From Nemertoderma westbladi (lineage: Eukaryota > Xenacoelomorpha > Nemertodermatida > Nemertodermatidae): 32,218 nt of DNA. Shown piece by piece: positions 1 through 7,435 of this stretch; the first letter of the stretch is position 1; each line of letters opens with the position of its first letter. The stretch covers positions 1 through 32,218 of the forward strand of contig JAUCBJ010002712.1 in the NCBI GenBank assembly GCA_032718475.1, given 5' to 3'. The notes beneath the pieces are model-generated. The model worked only from the letters and a program-made list of their open reading frames with translations, ran no database searches and was not told where the DNA came from. A program made the translations under genes and the position numbers.

Positions 1-840
1 TTATCGTTATTCCAAATATAATAATTCATCAACCATATTATGAAGAACTGACGGTAAATAGCAGTATAAAATAACTACTGAACACTGATTGTTATGAGTT
101 TGCAATGTTTCAGCAGTCAGCATGTATGATCATCAGTCAGCAGTCATCAGGTATGTTAAATTGCAGCAGTGAGATATTTACAGTTAAAGGATATATGCCC
201 TTTATAATTAAACCTACTAGTGTACGACTAAAAAGCAGTACAGCACAAAAAATACTTCCAAGCCGTTCTTTCTTTGGCTCAAGACTGAATGTAAGCACTG
301 CACATAGGCATTGCGTCATTTCTCGGAAATTCTCTGTACAAGGAGCCACAAAAACGCTCTCATTGGCTGACTGAACTGAGAGACGCCGTAGAACAAAGGA
401 AATCAACACGTATGAATGTCAGCTGTTAACCGTAGTCATAGTAACTACTGTTCAAGAGTAGCTATCACCCCTTTGCGTCACGAATTGCCATAGAATCACA
501 AAATATGCCTTTCACAGTACACATACGGAGGAAATAGGTCTTAGATCCTCTAAAAACACCGATACAGCAATAATACGGTCTCTTACACTTATTAAATCAA
601 CTACAGAGCATTTTAATGTAAAAGATAATAAAAATAACGGGGCAATTCAGCAAAGGCTTTTACACACACCACAATAGTTTATTTTATGTTTATATAGCGC
701 CGAGCTTGCCGCCAGCAATGAATGAAAGCCTGACTCAGCAATCCATTAAGCAGTTAAATGAAAGCTCACCAAAAGAATCGGGCCTCTGAGCGCTACACAG
801 GACAAAGACGCCTATTTATCTTTTGGTCAAGGAAGCGGGT
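1..840. other. Non-coding stretch, nothing recognised
   Basis: AT-rich sequence with no exon, RNA gene or repeat that I can support. Two overlapping reading frames of about 90 codons lie at 105-409 on opposite strands. Neither resembles a known protein and neither has a convincing donor and acceptor pair, so I treat them as chance. It may be a further intron or the 3' flank of the minus-strand gene. Confidence 0.5.
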
Positions 841-888
841 GAGAGAGAGAGAGAGGGGGGTGGGGTGTGAGGGGGGGGGGGGGGGGGG
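841..888. repeat. (GA)n and poly-G low-complexity tract
   Basis: A short GA dinucleotide run passes into G-rich sequence and ends in 18 consecutive G at 871-888. It is one of four long G or C homopolymers in the first 6 kb. The exact length is likely to be unreliable in any assembly. Confidence 0.9.
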
Positions 889-1321
889 CAAAATAGGTTA
901 CAAATTTAGAACATTTTAAATTAAGTCATAAGACCGATGAAGTACCTTTAGCATTTGGCAATTCGTTTTGAACATCAACATGGGGGATGGAAGGTTTAAT
1001 ATTAATTGTGTTGCTACGTGAGAGGTGTATAATATGGTGTGAGTGAGTGATTAAGGAGAGGGGGACTATTCAAATAGAGTATGAATGGACAATGCATTTT
1101 TGCGAACTTTTCTAGCCAAAATAATGTAATAAAACAATTGCAATAAAAAATGATGAGGAAAAAGAGCATGTAACAGAGACGGGCTTTTCTAACTATTTAA
1201 TATAATTATTTAACATTCAGAAAGGCGGCATCAGGATTTAACTTAAAGAAAACACATGTAATAAATAATTATTTGTAGGCTTTTTCGCAATTACGGGAGA
1301 CATCTCAGCAGCCTAAGGGGG
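889..1321. other. Non-coding stretch, nothing recognised
   Basis: AT-rich sequence without a supportable gene, repeat or RNA. It lies between the poly-G tract and the 33-bp minisatellite. Confidence 0.5.
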
Positions 1322-1432
1322 TGTTCTCAGCCTATGTAGCCTACGACTGATGGGTGTTCTCAGCCTATGTAGCCTACGACTGATGAGTGTTCTCAGCCTA
1401 TGTAGCCTACGACTGATGAGTGTTCTCAGCCT
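1322..1432. repeat. 33-bp minisatellite, about 3.4 copies
   Basis: Three full 33-bp units start at 1322, 1355 and 1388, and a partial fourth starts at 1421. Each begins TGTTCTCAGCC and ends in CGACTGATGGG or CGACTGATGAG; the only difference I see is G/A near the unit end. The unit includes the word CTGATGAG, but no GAAA partner follows, so it is not a ribozyme. The last partial unit runs into CCTAGGCTGAG, a small palindrome. Confidence 0.92.
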
Positions 1433-1650
1433 AGGCTGAGATGACTGGGGAGACATTTCAAGACGGAGTTATCTCAGTCTTGTACACCCTTACATACAGT
1501 ATGATGGACAGATAAATTGTAACATATTGATGAGATGATAAATCTATGTACATTATTATTAACAGTCACATGTTGATGTTATAGATATTGAATTACTGTA
1601 AGTGTATGCAGTGACTTATTGTTGTAGCGGTTCATTCTTGTATATTTATT

Positions 1651-1880
1651 ATTGTAGACATAACTATGCAGCAGATTGGTCTAGTAGTGACATTCATGGG
1701 CTTCCACTTAGGAAGCCATGGTTCGATCCCTAGATGGGGCAGCACTGTTTGGGCACAGTGCTTTAAATGTTGCAGCCTAGCCCAACAACCCCGGCTTTCA
1801 TCCTTCAGTGGTCGATAAATGGGAACCAAGGCAACTTGGGAAACAGAGTGGAAGTCTCCCATTCATTGTAGACATAACTA
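1651..1880 (+). mobile_element. tRNA-derived SINE with 16-bp target-site duplication
   Basis: A 198-bp insert (1667-1864) is flanked by perfect copies of ATTGTAGACATAACTA at 1651-1666 and 1865-1880. The head is tRNA-like. It has an A-box-like TGGTCTAGTAGTGAC, a strong hairpin GGCTTCC-ACTTA-GGAAGCC where an anticodon arm would be, and a B box GGTTCGATCCC near 1721. A non-tRNA body of about 130 bp follows. There is no poly-A tail; the body ends close to the right duplication. The known logic of SINEs is Pol III transcription from the internal boxes and LINE-dependent insertion, which makes the duplication. The perfect duplication suggests a fairly recent insertion. I cannot assign the family. 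Confidence 0.85.
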
Positions 1881-2352
1881 CAGTACATCAAATCTCATCA
1901 AATCAGTACATCAGTACATCAAAGCACTATCTCGGTACCATAAGTCCTCAATGTGTATTTGATTAATGGTTATATTGTTATACGCTATCCTCAACATTGT
2001 TGATTATAGCCTTATTAAATTAGATCAAATATATCTCGCAAAAACAGATTTATTATTTTCCATCGAACTCCTCAGCTTACGATATCCGGGATTCTATCCC
2101 TTGTGGGACCCCTGATTGAGGCTGAGTGAGTTTGAACCAGACGAGCGGGCGACATCCACATGATTAGCGTAAACAGGAACCGTTGAGGTATTCCAAACCC
2201 GACGGAATCTACTCATAATGTGCGTGTCACATTTACGTTTTGCTATCGCGCCAACGCATTATGTTTGCGCGCTAAACTTGGCGTAAAACGCTCCAATTTG
2301 TTTTAGTCCAATAGTGTTTGGCTCACTACTCACTCAGTAGGCCTATACTTAC
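1881..2352. other. Non-coding stretch (probable intron or 3' flank)
   Basis: No further exon, RNA gene or named repeat was found. The segment 2100-2300 is more GC-balanced and holds several GCGC/GCGTAA words, but its frames are broken by stops. Confidence 0.45.
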
Positions 2353-2415
2353 CGAAATCCTCTTCGACGAACTTTTTGCCTCCAACCGGCGATAATCGAC
2401 CCATTCTTGGCTGAC
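2353..2415 (-). CDS. Exon 7 (candidate) of the minus-strand FERM gene
   Basis: A 63-bp exon candidate with very good borders. The acceptor reads TTTTATATTGACAG and the donor G|GTAAGTAT. Length is a multiple of three and all three frames are open. In phase 0 it reads VSQEWVDYRRLEAK then SSSKRIS; in phase 1 it gives QPRMGRLSPVGG then KKFVEEDF. Which is used depends on the upstream exons, whose phase is unsettled. The composition, rich in Lys, Arg, Ser and Gly, fits a disordered tail rather than a folded domain. No later exon was found to the left, so the end of the gene is either outside the window or not recognisable. Confidence 0.55.
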
Positions 2416-2507
2416 CTGTCAATATAAAATAGATAGTTGATTTATCTAATAATAGATTTATATGAGTGGTTTCATATTATTATAACTTTTTGTTGGCTTG
2501 AACCCCG

Positions 2508-2578
2508 GGGGTTGAACCAGCGCTATACGTATGTTTCGGCCTAACAGGCCTCATCAGTAGCGCTAACCAACTCAGCCA
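2508..2578 (-). other. tRNA-like Pol III A and B boxes around the hammerhead
   Basis: On the minus strand the sequence TGGCTGAGTTGG (2578-2567) matches the tRNA A-box consensus in full. GGTTCAACCCC (2518-2508) matches the B box at most positions. The spacing is tRNA-like, but the anticodon arm position is taken by a hammerhead ribozyme. A D-arm-like fold (GGCT...AGC) is possible, but the T-stem and acceptor stem do not pair well, so this is not a working tRNA. It is probably the internal promoter of a small retroelement; that role is inferred. Confidence 0.55.
2519..2564 (-). ncRNA. Type I hammerhead self-cleaving ribozyme
   Basis: All parts of a hammerhead are present in order. Stem I 5' strand AGCGCTA (2564-2558) is followed by core CTGATGA (2557-2551), stem II GGCC-TGTTA-GGCC (2550-2538) and core GAAA (2537-2534). 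A very short stem III follows: the core A pairs with U, one C-G pair closes a 4-nt loop (2533-2529). Then come the cleavage triplet GTA (2528-2526) and stem I 3' strand TAGCGCT (2525-2519). Stem I is seven perfect pairs and opens outward, which makes this topology type I. Predicted cleavage is between 2526 and 2525. Short-stem-III type I hammerheads are known from animal retrozymes and Penelope-like elements. Only one copy is seen here, so it may be a solo remnant of such an element. Confidence 0.88.
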
Positions 2579-2737
2579 CTAGCCCCTGACACTCACAGTC
2601 CCACCTAATCCACTTCTATTTAACGGGCAGTCTTAAGTTGCATATATTCAATCTCTAACAGCGGACCTACCGGCCTCAAGTATGCTAGAGTGAAACAGGA
2701 GGGAAGTACAAATAAGTAAATATATATAATATATAAA

Positions 2738-2859
2738 TACTCCTCACACACAACAACTTTTGTTGAGCAATGTTTCTGAGTGTATCTTATTGCTGACCCC
2801 CACACACTTTATTTCAGAAACAAAAGTTGCAGCAACAAAAGTTGCCCCGTGTGAGTGTA
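2738..2859. mobile_element. Possible 122-bp MITE with imperfect inverted ends
   Basis: The left end (2738-2764, TACTCCTCACACACAACAAC...) and the reverse complement of the right end (2833-2859, TACACTCACACGGGGCAAC...) match over about 27 bp with a few differences; both then share CAACTTTTGTTG. No clear target-site duplication is visible. The GTTGC/CAACTTTT style with a GTGTGAGTGTA end resembles short non-autonomous DNA elements that occur in many animals. A related style is seen at 9503-9593. Confidence 0.5.
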
Positions 2860-3038
2860 GCCTTTAGTCTTATTGAACACATGCGGTTGGCGACTTGATT
2901 GTCGCACCGCACCGCTACCAATAACATTATTACCATGGTAACATTATTACCTGTCTCGAGATAATTTGGACGATTTAATGAATCGTTATCCACTGTTGGT
3001 TGGAATCCTTGTCTGTCGCTATGGAAACTAGTTCTTAC

Positions 3039-3085
3039 AGGTGCCGGCAGAATCTGCCGCCGACCACTGCCGCCCTGTTTTTTCC
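3039..3085 (-). CDS. Exon 6 (candidate) of the minus-strand FERM gene
   Basis: A 47-bp exon candidate between acceptor ATAATTCTAG and donor CT|GTAAGA, more GC-rich than its flanks. All three frames are open: GKKQGGSGRRQILPAP, GKNRAAVVGGRFCRHL, or REKTGRQWSAADSAGT. The upstream pyrimidine-rich part of the acceptor contains the ATTCCATTAC microsatellite at 3111-3154 read on this strand. Being 47 bp, it shifts phase, so including or skipping it changes the frame of exon 7. It could also be a false positive. Confidence 0.42.
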
Positions 3086-3110
3086 CTAGAATTATAACGA
3101 AAAGGATAAA

Positions 3111-3154
3111 TGGAATGTAATGGAATGTAATGTAATGTAATGGAATGGAATGTA
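3111..3154. repeat. (TGGAATGTAA)n pentamer microsatellite
   Basis: About nine pentamers of TGGAA and TGTAA mixed. On the minus strand they read as ATTCC/ATTAC and lie 25-70 nt upstream of the exon 6 acceptor, so length changes could alter its pyrimidine tract. Confidence 0.85.
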
Positions 3155-3528
3155 CAACAATTATTGTGTTGATCGTCATCCAGAATTTTATCAAATGCGA
3201 TTTTCCAATCAAATACTACGAAATTTCGTATTAAGATAGTTCCATGCCTTTTCATACTGCTGGCCGGGTCAAATACTCTAGAATAAGACAAAAAACATTA
3301 CCTATTTCGATTTACGTCTTAATATGTATGTCTTGGAATTTTGATAATATCGTTGACAATTTGTGTTGAAATTAAAAACGGTTTCAGATTCGGAATCGGC
3401 AGACGAAGGCGGTTCTAATAATATCTAGATTACATTCCAAATGGGGGTTCCGACCTGCTATAAAAGGTTATTATATTAAAAGGGTGATGGTGTACACCAT
3501 GATCCTTAATATAGTGTCCTTTTCAGAT

Positions 3529-3548
3529 CCCCCCCCCCCCCCCCCCCC
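3529..3548. repeat. Poly-C run, 20 nt
   Basis: Twenty consecutive C on the plus strand, that is, poly-G in the sense of the minus-strand gene. Confidence 0.95.
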
Positions 3549-4101
3549 AACCTTTTCTACAAATCTTTATCATTTTGCTTGAAACTTGAAACACAACTAG
3601 TTCCATTCACCGTCGATGTTCACATGAAGCTGGCAATTTCGATTTTGCCGGTAAATTTTTTTTATACGCGTTTTAAACTCTTATGTGTATCTTTTGCGAA
3701 ATTGCACATCTCCTATCGTCGGTATTCTTCACATTAGCCTCGGTTTGTACTGTAGATATCATTGGAATGCTTGCGTTACAAGGATTCAAAATAAATAACA
3801 ATATTTGAAATTCGTTGAGAAACAGCTGAGAAGTAGGCGTTCAAAGATTGCAAGAATTATTGTTCGCTGCAGGCCATTTATTCTATTTAATAAATTTTAG
3901 AGCTTTTTAGAGTATTTTAAAGTTTTACGGACATTGTCGGTATCGCTTTTATAACCTGGGTGGCAGACGGAAAGGGTCTACCGCAAGATTAAAGGGATGA
4001 AGCTGACCTGCTCCACCCCGCGTACACTCGCTTACAATATGTACTTCAGCCGCTGAAAAGTTGTTGGGGAGTTTGTTAGATAACGAGTGTATTAAACTCA
4101 C
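3549..4101. other. Intron sequence, nothing further recognised
   Basis: AT-rich stretch left of exon 5 (downstream of it in the gene's direction). An open frame continues from exon 5 through its donor to 3949, but the composition changes at the donor and I do not call it coding. Confidence 0.5.
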
Positions 4102-4222
4102 CTCTGCGTGATGAACGTCTGACGGAGAGACGTCTGGGATCGCCGCGGTATAGAAACTGCGGCTCGTAGTAGCAATCCTGGGCCTCCATCGCGTAAATAC
4201 CTCGTCCGTCCTGGGTGAATCG
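4102..4222 (-). CDS. Exon 5 of the minus-strand FERM gene
   Basis: A 121-bp exon with acceptor TTTTTCGATCGCAG and a near-consensus donor GAG|GTGAGT. It is clearly richer in GC and CpG than its flanks. Joining exon 4 (ending AG|) directly gives the frame SDSPRTDEVFTRWRPR...DVHHAE, ending in phase 0. Two other frames are also open. One reads RFTQDGRGIYAMEAQDCYYE..., which looks natural in composition but needs an upstream exon ending in phase 0. The third, AIHPGRTRYLRDGG..., fits if the small exon candidate at 4725-4762 is included. The exon itself seems real; its frame is open to test. Likely part of a long disordered region after the FERM domain. Confidence 0.62.
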
Positions 4223-4368
4223 CTGCGATCGAAAAATAGAGTAAATTGTATCGTATGTGGAAAATGTATCACTTTAGGAATTTTATAACTAGTTGGAATA
4301 GGCTTAATCTTTAAACGATAAATACATTTTCTCTACAAACTCTCCTTCTCTACAATCAGCCAGATGAT

Positions 4369-4490
4369 AGATATGATGTGGTTGCCTAGCTACCAGCTTC
4401 TGGGGATAGATATGATGCGGTTGCATAGCTACCAGCTTATGGGGATACTGTAGATATGATATGGCTGCCTAGTTACCAACCTCAGGGGAT
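4369..4490. repeat. 39-44-bp minisatellite, three diverged copies
   Basis: Units at 4369-4407, 4408-4451 and 4452-4490 begin AGATATGAT and carry GGTTGCCTAGCTACCAGCTT-like cores ending in GGGGAT. The second unit has five extra bases (ACTGT). Sequence drift between copies indicates an older duplication than the large array on the right. Confidence 0.85.
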
Positions 4491-4670
4491 AGAGAAGATG
4501 TGAGTCTCTTGTAGGAATCGAGTCGATGTTGTTGGGATGGAGTTTTATTGGAACGGTTGGGGCTGGAATCATCGGTTACATCCAGAAGGGGGGAATGTGG
4601 CCTAAAACATGAGATTAAATGTCGTTACGTTATTAATATTAATAATAATAAACTGCGCCGAAGCTAGGGA

Positions 4671-4686
4671 GGGGGGGGGGGGGGGG
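4671..4686. repeat. Poly-G run, 16 nt
   Basis: Sixteen consecutive G, directly preceded by GGGA. On the strand of the gene it is a poly-C tract within the intron after exon 4. Confidence 0.95.
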
Positions 4687-4724
4687 TCAGGTATGGATGT
4701 ATAAGGTTACCATTATTTACTTAC

Positions 4725-4762
4725 CAAAGGAGTGTTTTTGAGATCTATTAGCTCCTAAGTTA
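4725..4762 (-). other. Possible micro-exon between exons 4 and 5
   Basis: A strong donor TTTG|GTAAGTAAAT at 4725/4724 has no large exon behind it. Two in-frame acceptors would define a 20-nt (4725-4744, after AATAG) or 38-nt (4725-4762, after AAAAG) exon. Joined to exon 4 (AG|), it reads RSQKHSF or SNLGANRSQKHSF and ends in phase 1. Weak pyrimidine tracts argue against it. It matters because it decides the frame of exons 5 to 7. Confidence 0.25.
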
Positions 4763-4833
4763 CTTTTCTTTGAAATCTTACAAAAAGATGTTATTTAATG
4801 ACAAATTAATATAATTTCAGCTTCTCTATTCAC

Positions 4834-4983
4834 CTTAATTCTTTAATCTTATTGTAGTTGTCGCTAAGCTCCTTTCTACTTGGTCTTCTGCCCCCGTCCA
4901 GCTGCTGTCTGTCTGCGATTTCGTTATCGTCACTGCGGAGGTCGACAGAGTCGGGATCACTCTCTCGAAGTAAACTCGTAGTT
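4834..4983 (-). CDS. Exon 4 of the minus-strand FERM gene
   Basis: A 150-bp exon with an excellent acceptor (CTTTTTTCTTTGTGTAG) and donor AAG|GTGAAT. Only one long frame is clean: after completing a split codon it reads TTSLLRESDPDSVDLRSDDN..., then RRPSRKELSDNYNKIKEL, ending AG|. Its start phase fits the AA| end of exon 3, which makes Lys at the junction. The sequence is strongly acidic and then basic, without hydrophobic core, so a disordered linker or short coiled segment is likely. It begins 33 bp from the 3' end of a tRNA-Pro gene on the same strand, and the tRNA's T-run doubles as its polypyrimidine tract. Confidence 0.7.
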
Positions 4984-4993
4984 CTACACAAAG

Positions 4994-4999
4994 AAAAAA
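4994..4999 (-). terminator. Pol III terminator of tRNA-Pro copy 1, shared with a splice acceptor
   Basis: Six T on the minus strand, 16 nt after the tRNA end. The same TTTTTT forms part of the pyrimidine tract for exon 4, whose AG is at 4985-4984. Pol III termination at four or more T is established; the double use is read from the sequence. Confidence 0.75.
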
Positions 5000-5015
5000 G
5001 TTTCAAAATAACATT

Positions 5016-5087
5016 GGGCTTGTCCGGGAGTCGAACCCGGGACCTCTCGCACCCTAAGCGAGAATCATGCCACTAGACCAACAAGCC
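5016..5087 (-). tRNA. tRNA-Pro (anticodon AGG), copy 1
   Basis: A 72-nt cloverleaf. Acceptor GGCTTGT pairs with ACAAGCC, discriminator base C, anticodon loop TTAGGGT with AGG at 5055-5053, anticodon stem CTCGC/GCGAG, T arm CCGGG-TTCGACT-CCCGG. No CCA is encoded, as expected in eukaryotes. A-box TGGTCTAGTGG and B-box GGTTCGACTCC are intact, so Pol III transcription is expected. AGG is normally read as IGG after deamination of A34. It lies in the intron between exons 3 and 4, on the same strand as the host gene. Confidence 0.97.
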
Positions 5088-5557
5088 ACGAGTGATGGAG
5101 ATGTCGGAAGGATAAAAAAGCTAAAATAGATCTCAAAATAAATTTATGAAAATGTGAGGCCTTCCATTCATTATATTTATACAGTAGTAGTAGTAGTAGG
5201 CTTGTATTGTTTAAATGCTTTTAAAAGGACCCTAGAGTCAAATTTTGTTGACAATGAAGAGTTTATTTATTATGTGACAATAATGAAAAAACCTCGATTT
5301 TAATGTGAGGTATAATATTTCTACTGAAATTTACTATAACTCATTAAAAATTTAGAATGAATTTCGTAATATGTTTATTATATGAAACGGATGTAGTTGA
5401 AACGATTATTACTATTATATGAACTTTAAATAACTGCGAATGTTAACAACTACTACTACTACATCTTACAAGTTGCGGAAAACATTTATTTTAAATCACA
5501 CTACTTGAAAGAAATATTGAAAAACATAACATTAAAAGAACAAAAAGAACTTGAAAT

Positions 5558-5562
5558 AAAAA
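5558..5562 (-). terminator. Pol III terminator of tRNA-Pro copy 2
   Basis: Five T on the minus strand, two nt beyond the tRNA 3' end, followed by a second T5 near 5545. This is a minimal trailer. Confidence 0.8.
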
Positions 5563-5564
5563 GC

Positions 5565-5636
5565 GGGCCTGTCCGGGAGTCGAACCCGGGACCTCTCGCA
5601 CCCTAAGCGAGAATCATGCCACTAGACCAACAGGCC
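5565..5636 (-). tRNA. tRNA-Pro (anticodon AGG), copy 2
   Basis: A 72-nt gene identical to the copy at 5016-5087 except in the acceptor stem: GGCCTGT/ACAGGCC here against GGCTTGT/ACAAGCC there. The change is on both strands of the stem and keeps pairing (C-G for T-A), which argues that both genes are under selection. Anticodon AGG at 5604-5602. Both copies point the same way, 549 bp apart, and the flanks are unlike each other, so the duplication is old or was by dispersal. Confidence 0.97.
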
Positions 5637-5639
5637 ACG

Positions 5640-6812
5640 AGAAGATGCATGCTAACTTTATGCATAATATAGATTGCGTGCTTTAGCGCTTATGTTGCTC
5701 TGAGTGTGCAGCGGATGGGTGTGCGCACTGTGCAGTCAATTAAGTAAGCTGTGACTTTAAGTGACTCTGCCTCTTGGTACTATGTAATAATCGCGTATGC
5801 TATTTAAATATTGATTATTCTTATTATTAGTGACAATTAATTGTAGAGAACACAGATAATAAAGTTGGGGGGGGGGGGAGGGGGGGGGGGGGGGGGGTGG
5901 TGTTGGGGGAAACCTTGACGATTCCCTCTCCATAGGAAAGCAAATTACAGCTACAGTAATTACGAGCTTACTGCTCTTCATTGTTTTGGTTAGTATAACA
6001 TGTCACTGTAACCTATTCATTCCCCTAAATTAACATTGTTAATTTGCGGAGATGGTATTTTAAGATGCGTCAATTACCCAGCATCAGTTCAGATAATAAC
6101 GTCCGTTGCCTAGACTACCTCAAACTGGAAAGGGTCTGTTAATCTCGAGTTTATTGCCGAGGTAAGAAGTGCAGAGAAAATAACATAAAGTGTGAAAATA
6201 ACAGCTACAGTAGTTCATTCGGCTTTAACTCTGAGTAATTAATTGCACTGGTGGGCCATTCCATGGCAACTATGAATTCAATACAAACGGTTTATTACAC
6301 GTGGCAACTTTACCACTTGGTACGTCTGATATAAAATAGTGGTCTCTTTAGAAACTGGACTATTATTATAATTATTGCACTCCTTCCCAATAATTGTATA
6401 ACATTTCGAATTCCCACTGTCCCAATTTTACATTATCAATTACAGTAAAACTGCAAAAAAAGTACAATTTACTATCAAATGTCAAAATGCATGTACGTCT
6501 TAAATATCTATTGGAAAAACAGACTAGGAAACGGGGCAAGTGTAGGCCTACCTATAATACCTGGCTAAATACCTGGGAGCAAAGAAATTCTCAAGGTGCA
6601 TATTGTTACTGTATAATGTAGGGATTATTGGAGTGTGATGCACAGCAATATCGGTGATATGTGCGGATCCATTGCGACACATTTGAGTATCTCATTAAAG
6701 CAACCGGGCCATTAATTTAATTAGTTCACCGGTAGGACACTGTAATGCGGGAAGCTCTCAGTGTCCCAGAACAACTGTCACACATAATTGATCTTCCGTG
6801 TTTCACCTTAAA
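5640..6812. other. Intron stretch, only low-complexity content
   Basis: Apart from the G-rich tract at 5867-5897 I see no gene or RNA. A plus-strand frame at 6394-6621 (75 codons) resembles nothing known and has no supporting signals. The stretch is AT-rich with scattered TAGGCCTA-like words. Confidence 0.5.
5867..5897. repeat. Interrupted poly-G tract
   Basis: Twelve G, one A, then eighteen G, followed by further G-rich sequence to about 5909. Capable in principle of G-quadruplex formation. Length is likely variable. Confidence 0.95.
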
Positions 6813-6891
6813 ACACGTTCGTGGGGACTTCGCGCAGCACGTAGTCGGCAAGCCTTGGCATACGGTTCATATAGAGCAAATGGGGCATGTC
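6813..6891 (-). repeat. Inverted fragment of the dispersed repeat family
   Basis: The part 6838-6891 is the reverse complement of the segments at 7366-7419 and 9185-9239 (GACATGCCCCATTTGC...CCGACTACGTG), with about two differences. The adjoining 29 bp (6813-6841, ACACGTTCGTGGGGACTTCG...) recurs exactly at 8210-8238. It appears to be the natural terminus of the family, because the other copies have a shorter, related end (GTGTCTCGCCCCA). Confidence 0.8.
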
Positions 6892-6978
6892 TAGTTTGGA
6901 CCCCATATCCCATGCTATAAATGTATTCATTCGATATACAATCATATGTTAATCCGCTAGGTGGTGTCAAATTGTTAT

Positions 6979-7431
6979 TCTGCAATTTCGTACTTACCAG
7001 TGCAGCACTGTACAGCAGTACCGTACCGGTAGGCCTATGTCATTACTTCTGAGTCTCTAGCGGATCCCCAATTAAATGTCTTAACTTTTCAATTTCGTAA
7101 AAGATAGACTTCATGATTCTCTACAGGCCACCAAAATTTCAGCTCAGGAAAATGAGGCCTTCCCGAGAAATTTAACATTTTCTAAAAACCACATAATCTG
7201 TCGTAGCTGACGTCAGACTGCATGATTTTTCACCAAACTTTACAAACTTTCTAAACTTTCTCTCTACTACTTACCTACTAAGTTTGGTTCAATTCCGAAC
7301 CAGCGATGCAGAGAAATTCGCGTTCAAACATTTACCAGACAGACGGACGGACAGACAGACAGACGGACATGCCCCATTTGCCCTATATGAACCGTATGCC
7401 AAGGCTCGCCGACTACGTGTCTCGCCCCACA
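6979..7431 (+). repeat. Dispersed repeat, copy A (about 450 bp)
   Basis: Nearly identical to 8783-9249: TACCGGTAGGCCTATG at the left, a shared 230-bp middle, a (CAGA/CGGA)n microsatellite at 7337-7368, and the right end CTACGTGTCTCGCCCCA. The middle contains TGACGTCAG. Both copies stop at the same base, which suggests a defined element end. I see no terminal inverted repeats and no transposase; the family is unknown to me. The microsatellite differs in length between the copies. Confidence 0.85.
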
Positions 7432-7435
7432 TCGA

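Noticed and set aside
137-409. 90-codon minus-strand frame with an acceptor-like TTGTACAG
   Set aside because: No donor, no recognisable protein, and an equally long frame on the opposite strand.
1380-1420. CTGATGAG in the 33-bp minisatellite as hammerhead cores
   Set aside because: No GAAA partner and no stem II follow within reach.
3157-3277. Exon beginning after the strong acceptor GTCTTATTCTAG at 3279-3278 (frame VFDPASSMKRHGTIL...)
   Set aside because: No good donor was found before the frame runs into the pentamer microsatellite; kept only as a remote possibility.
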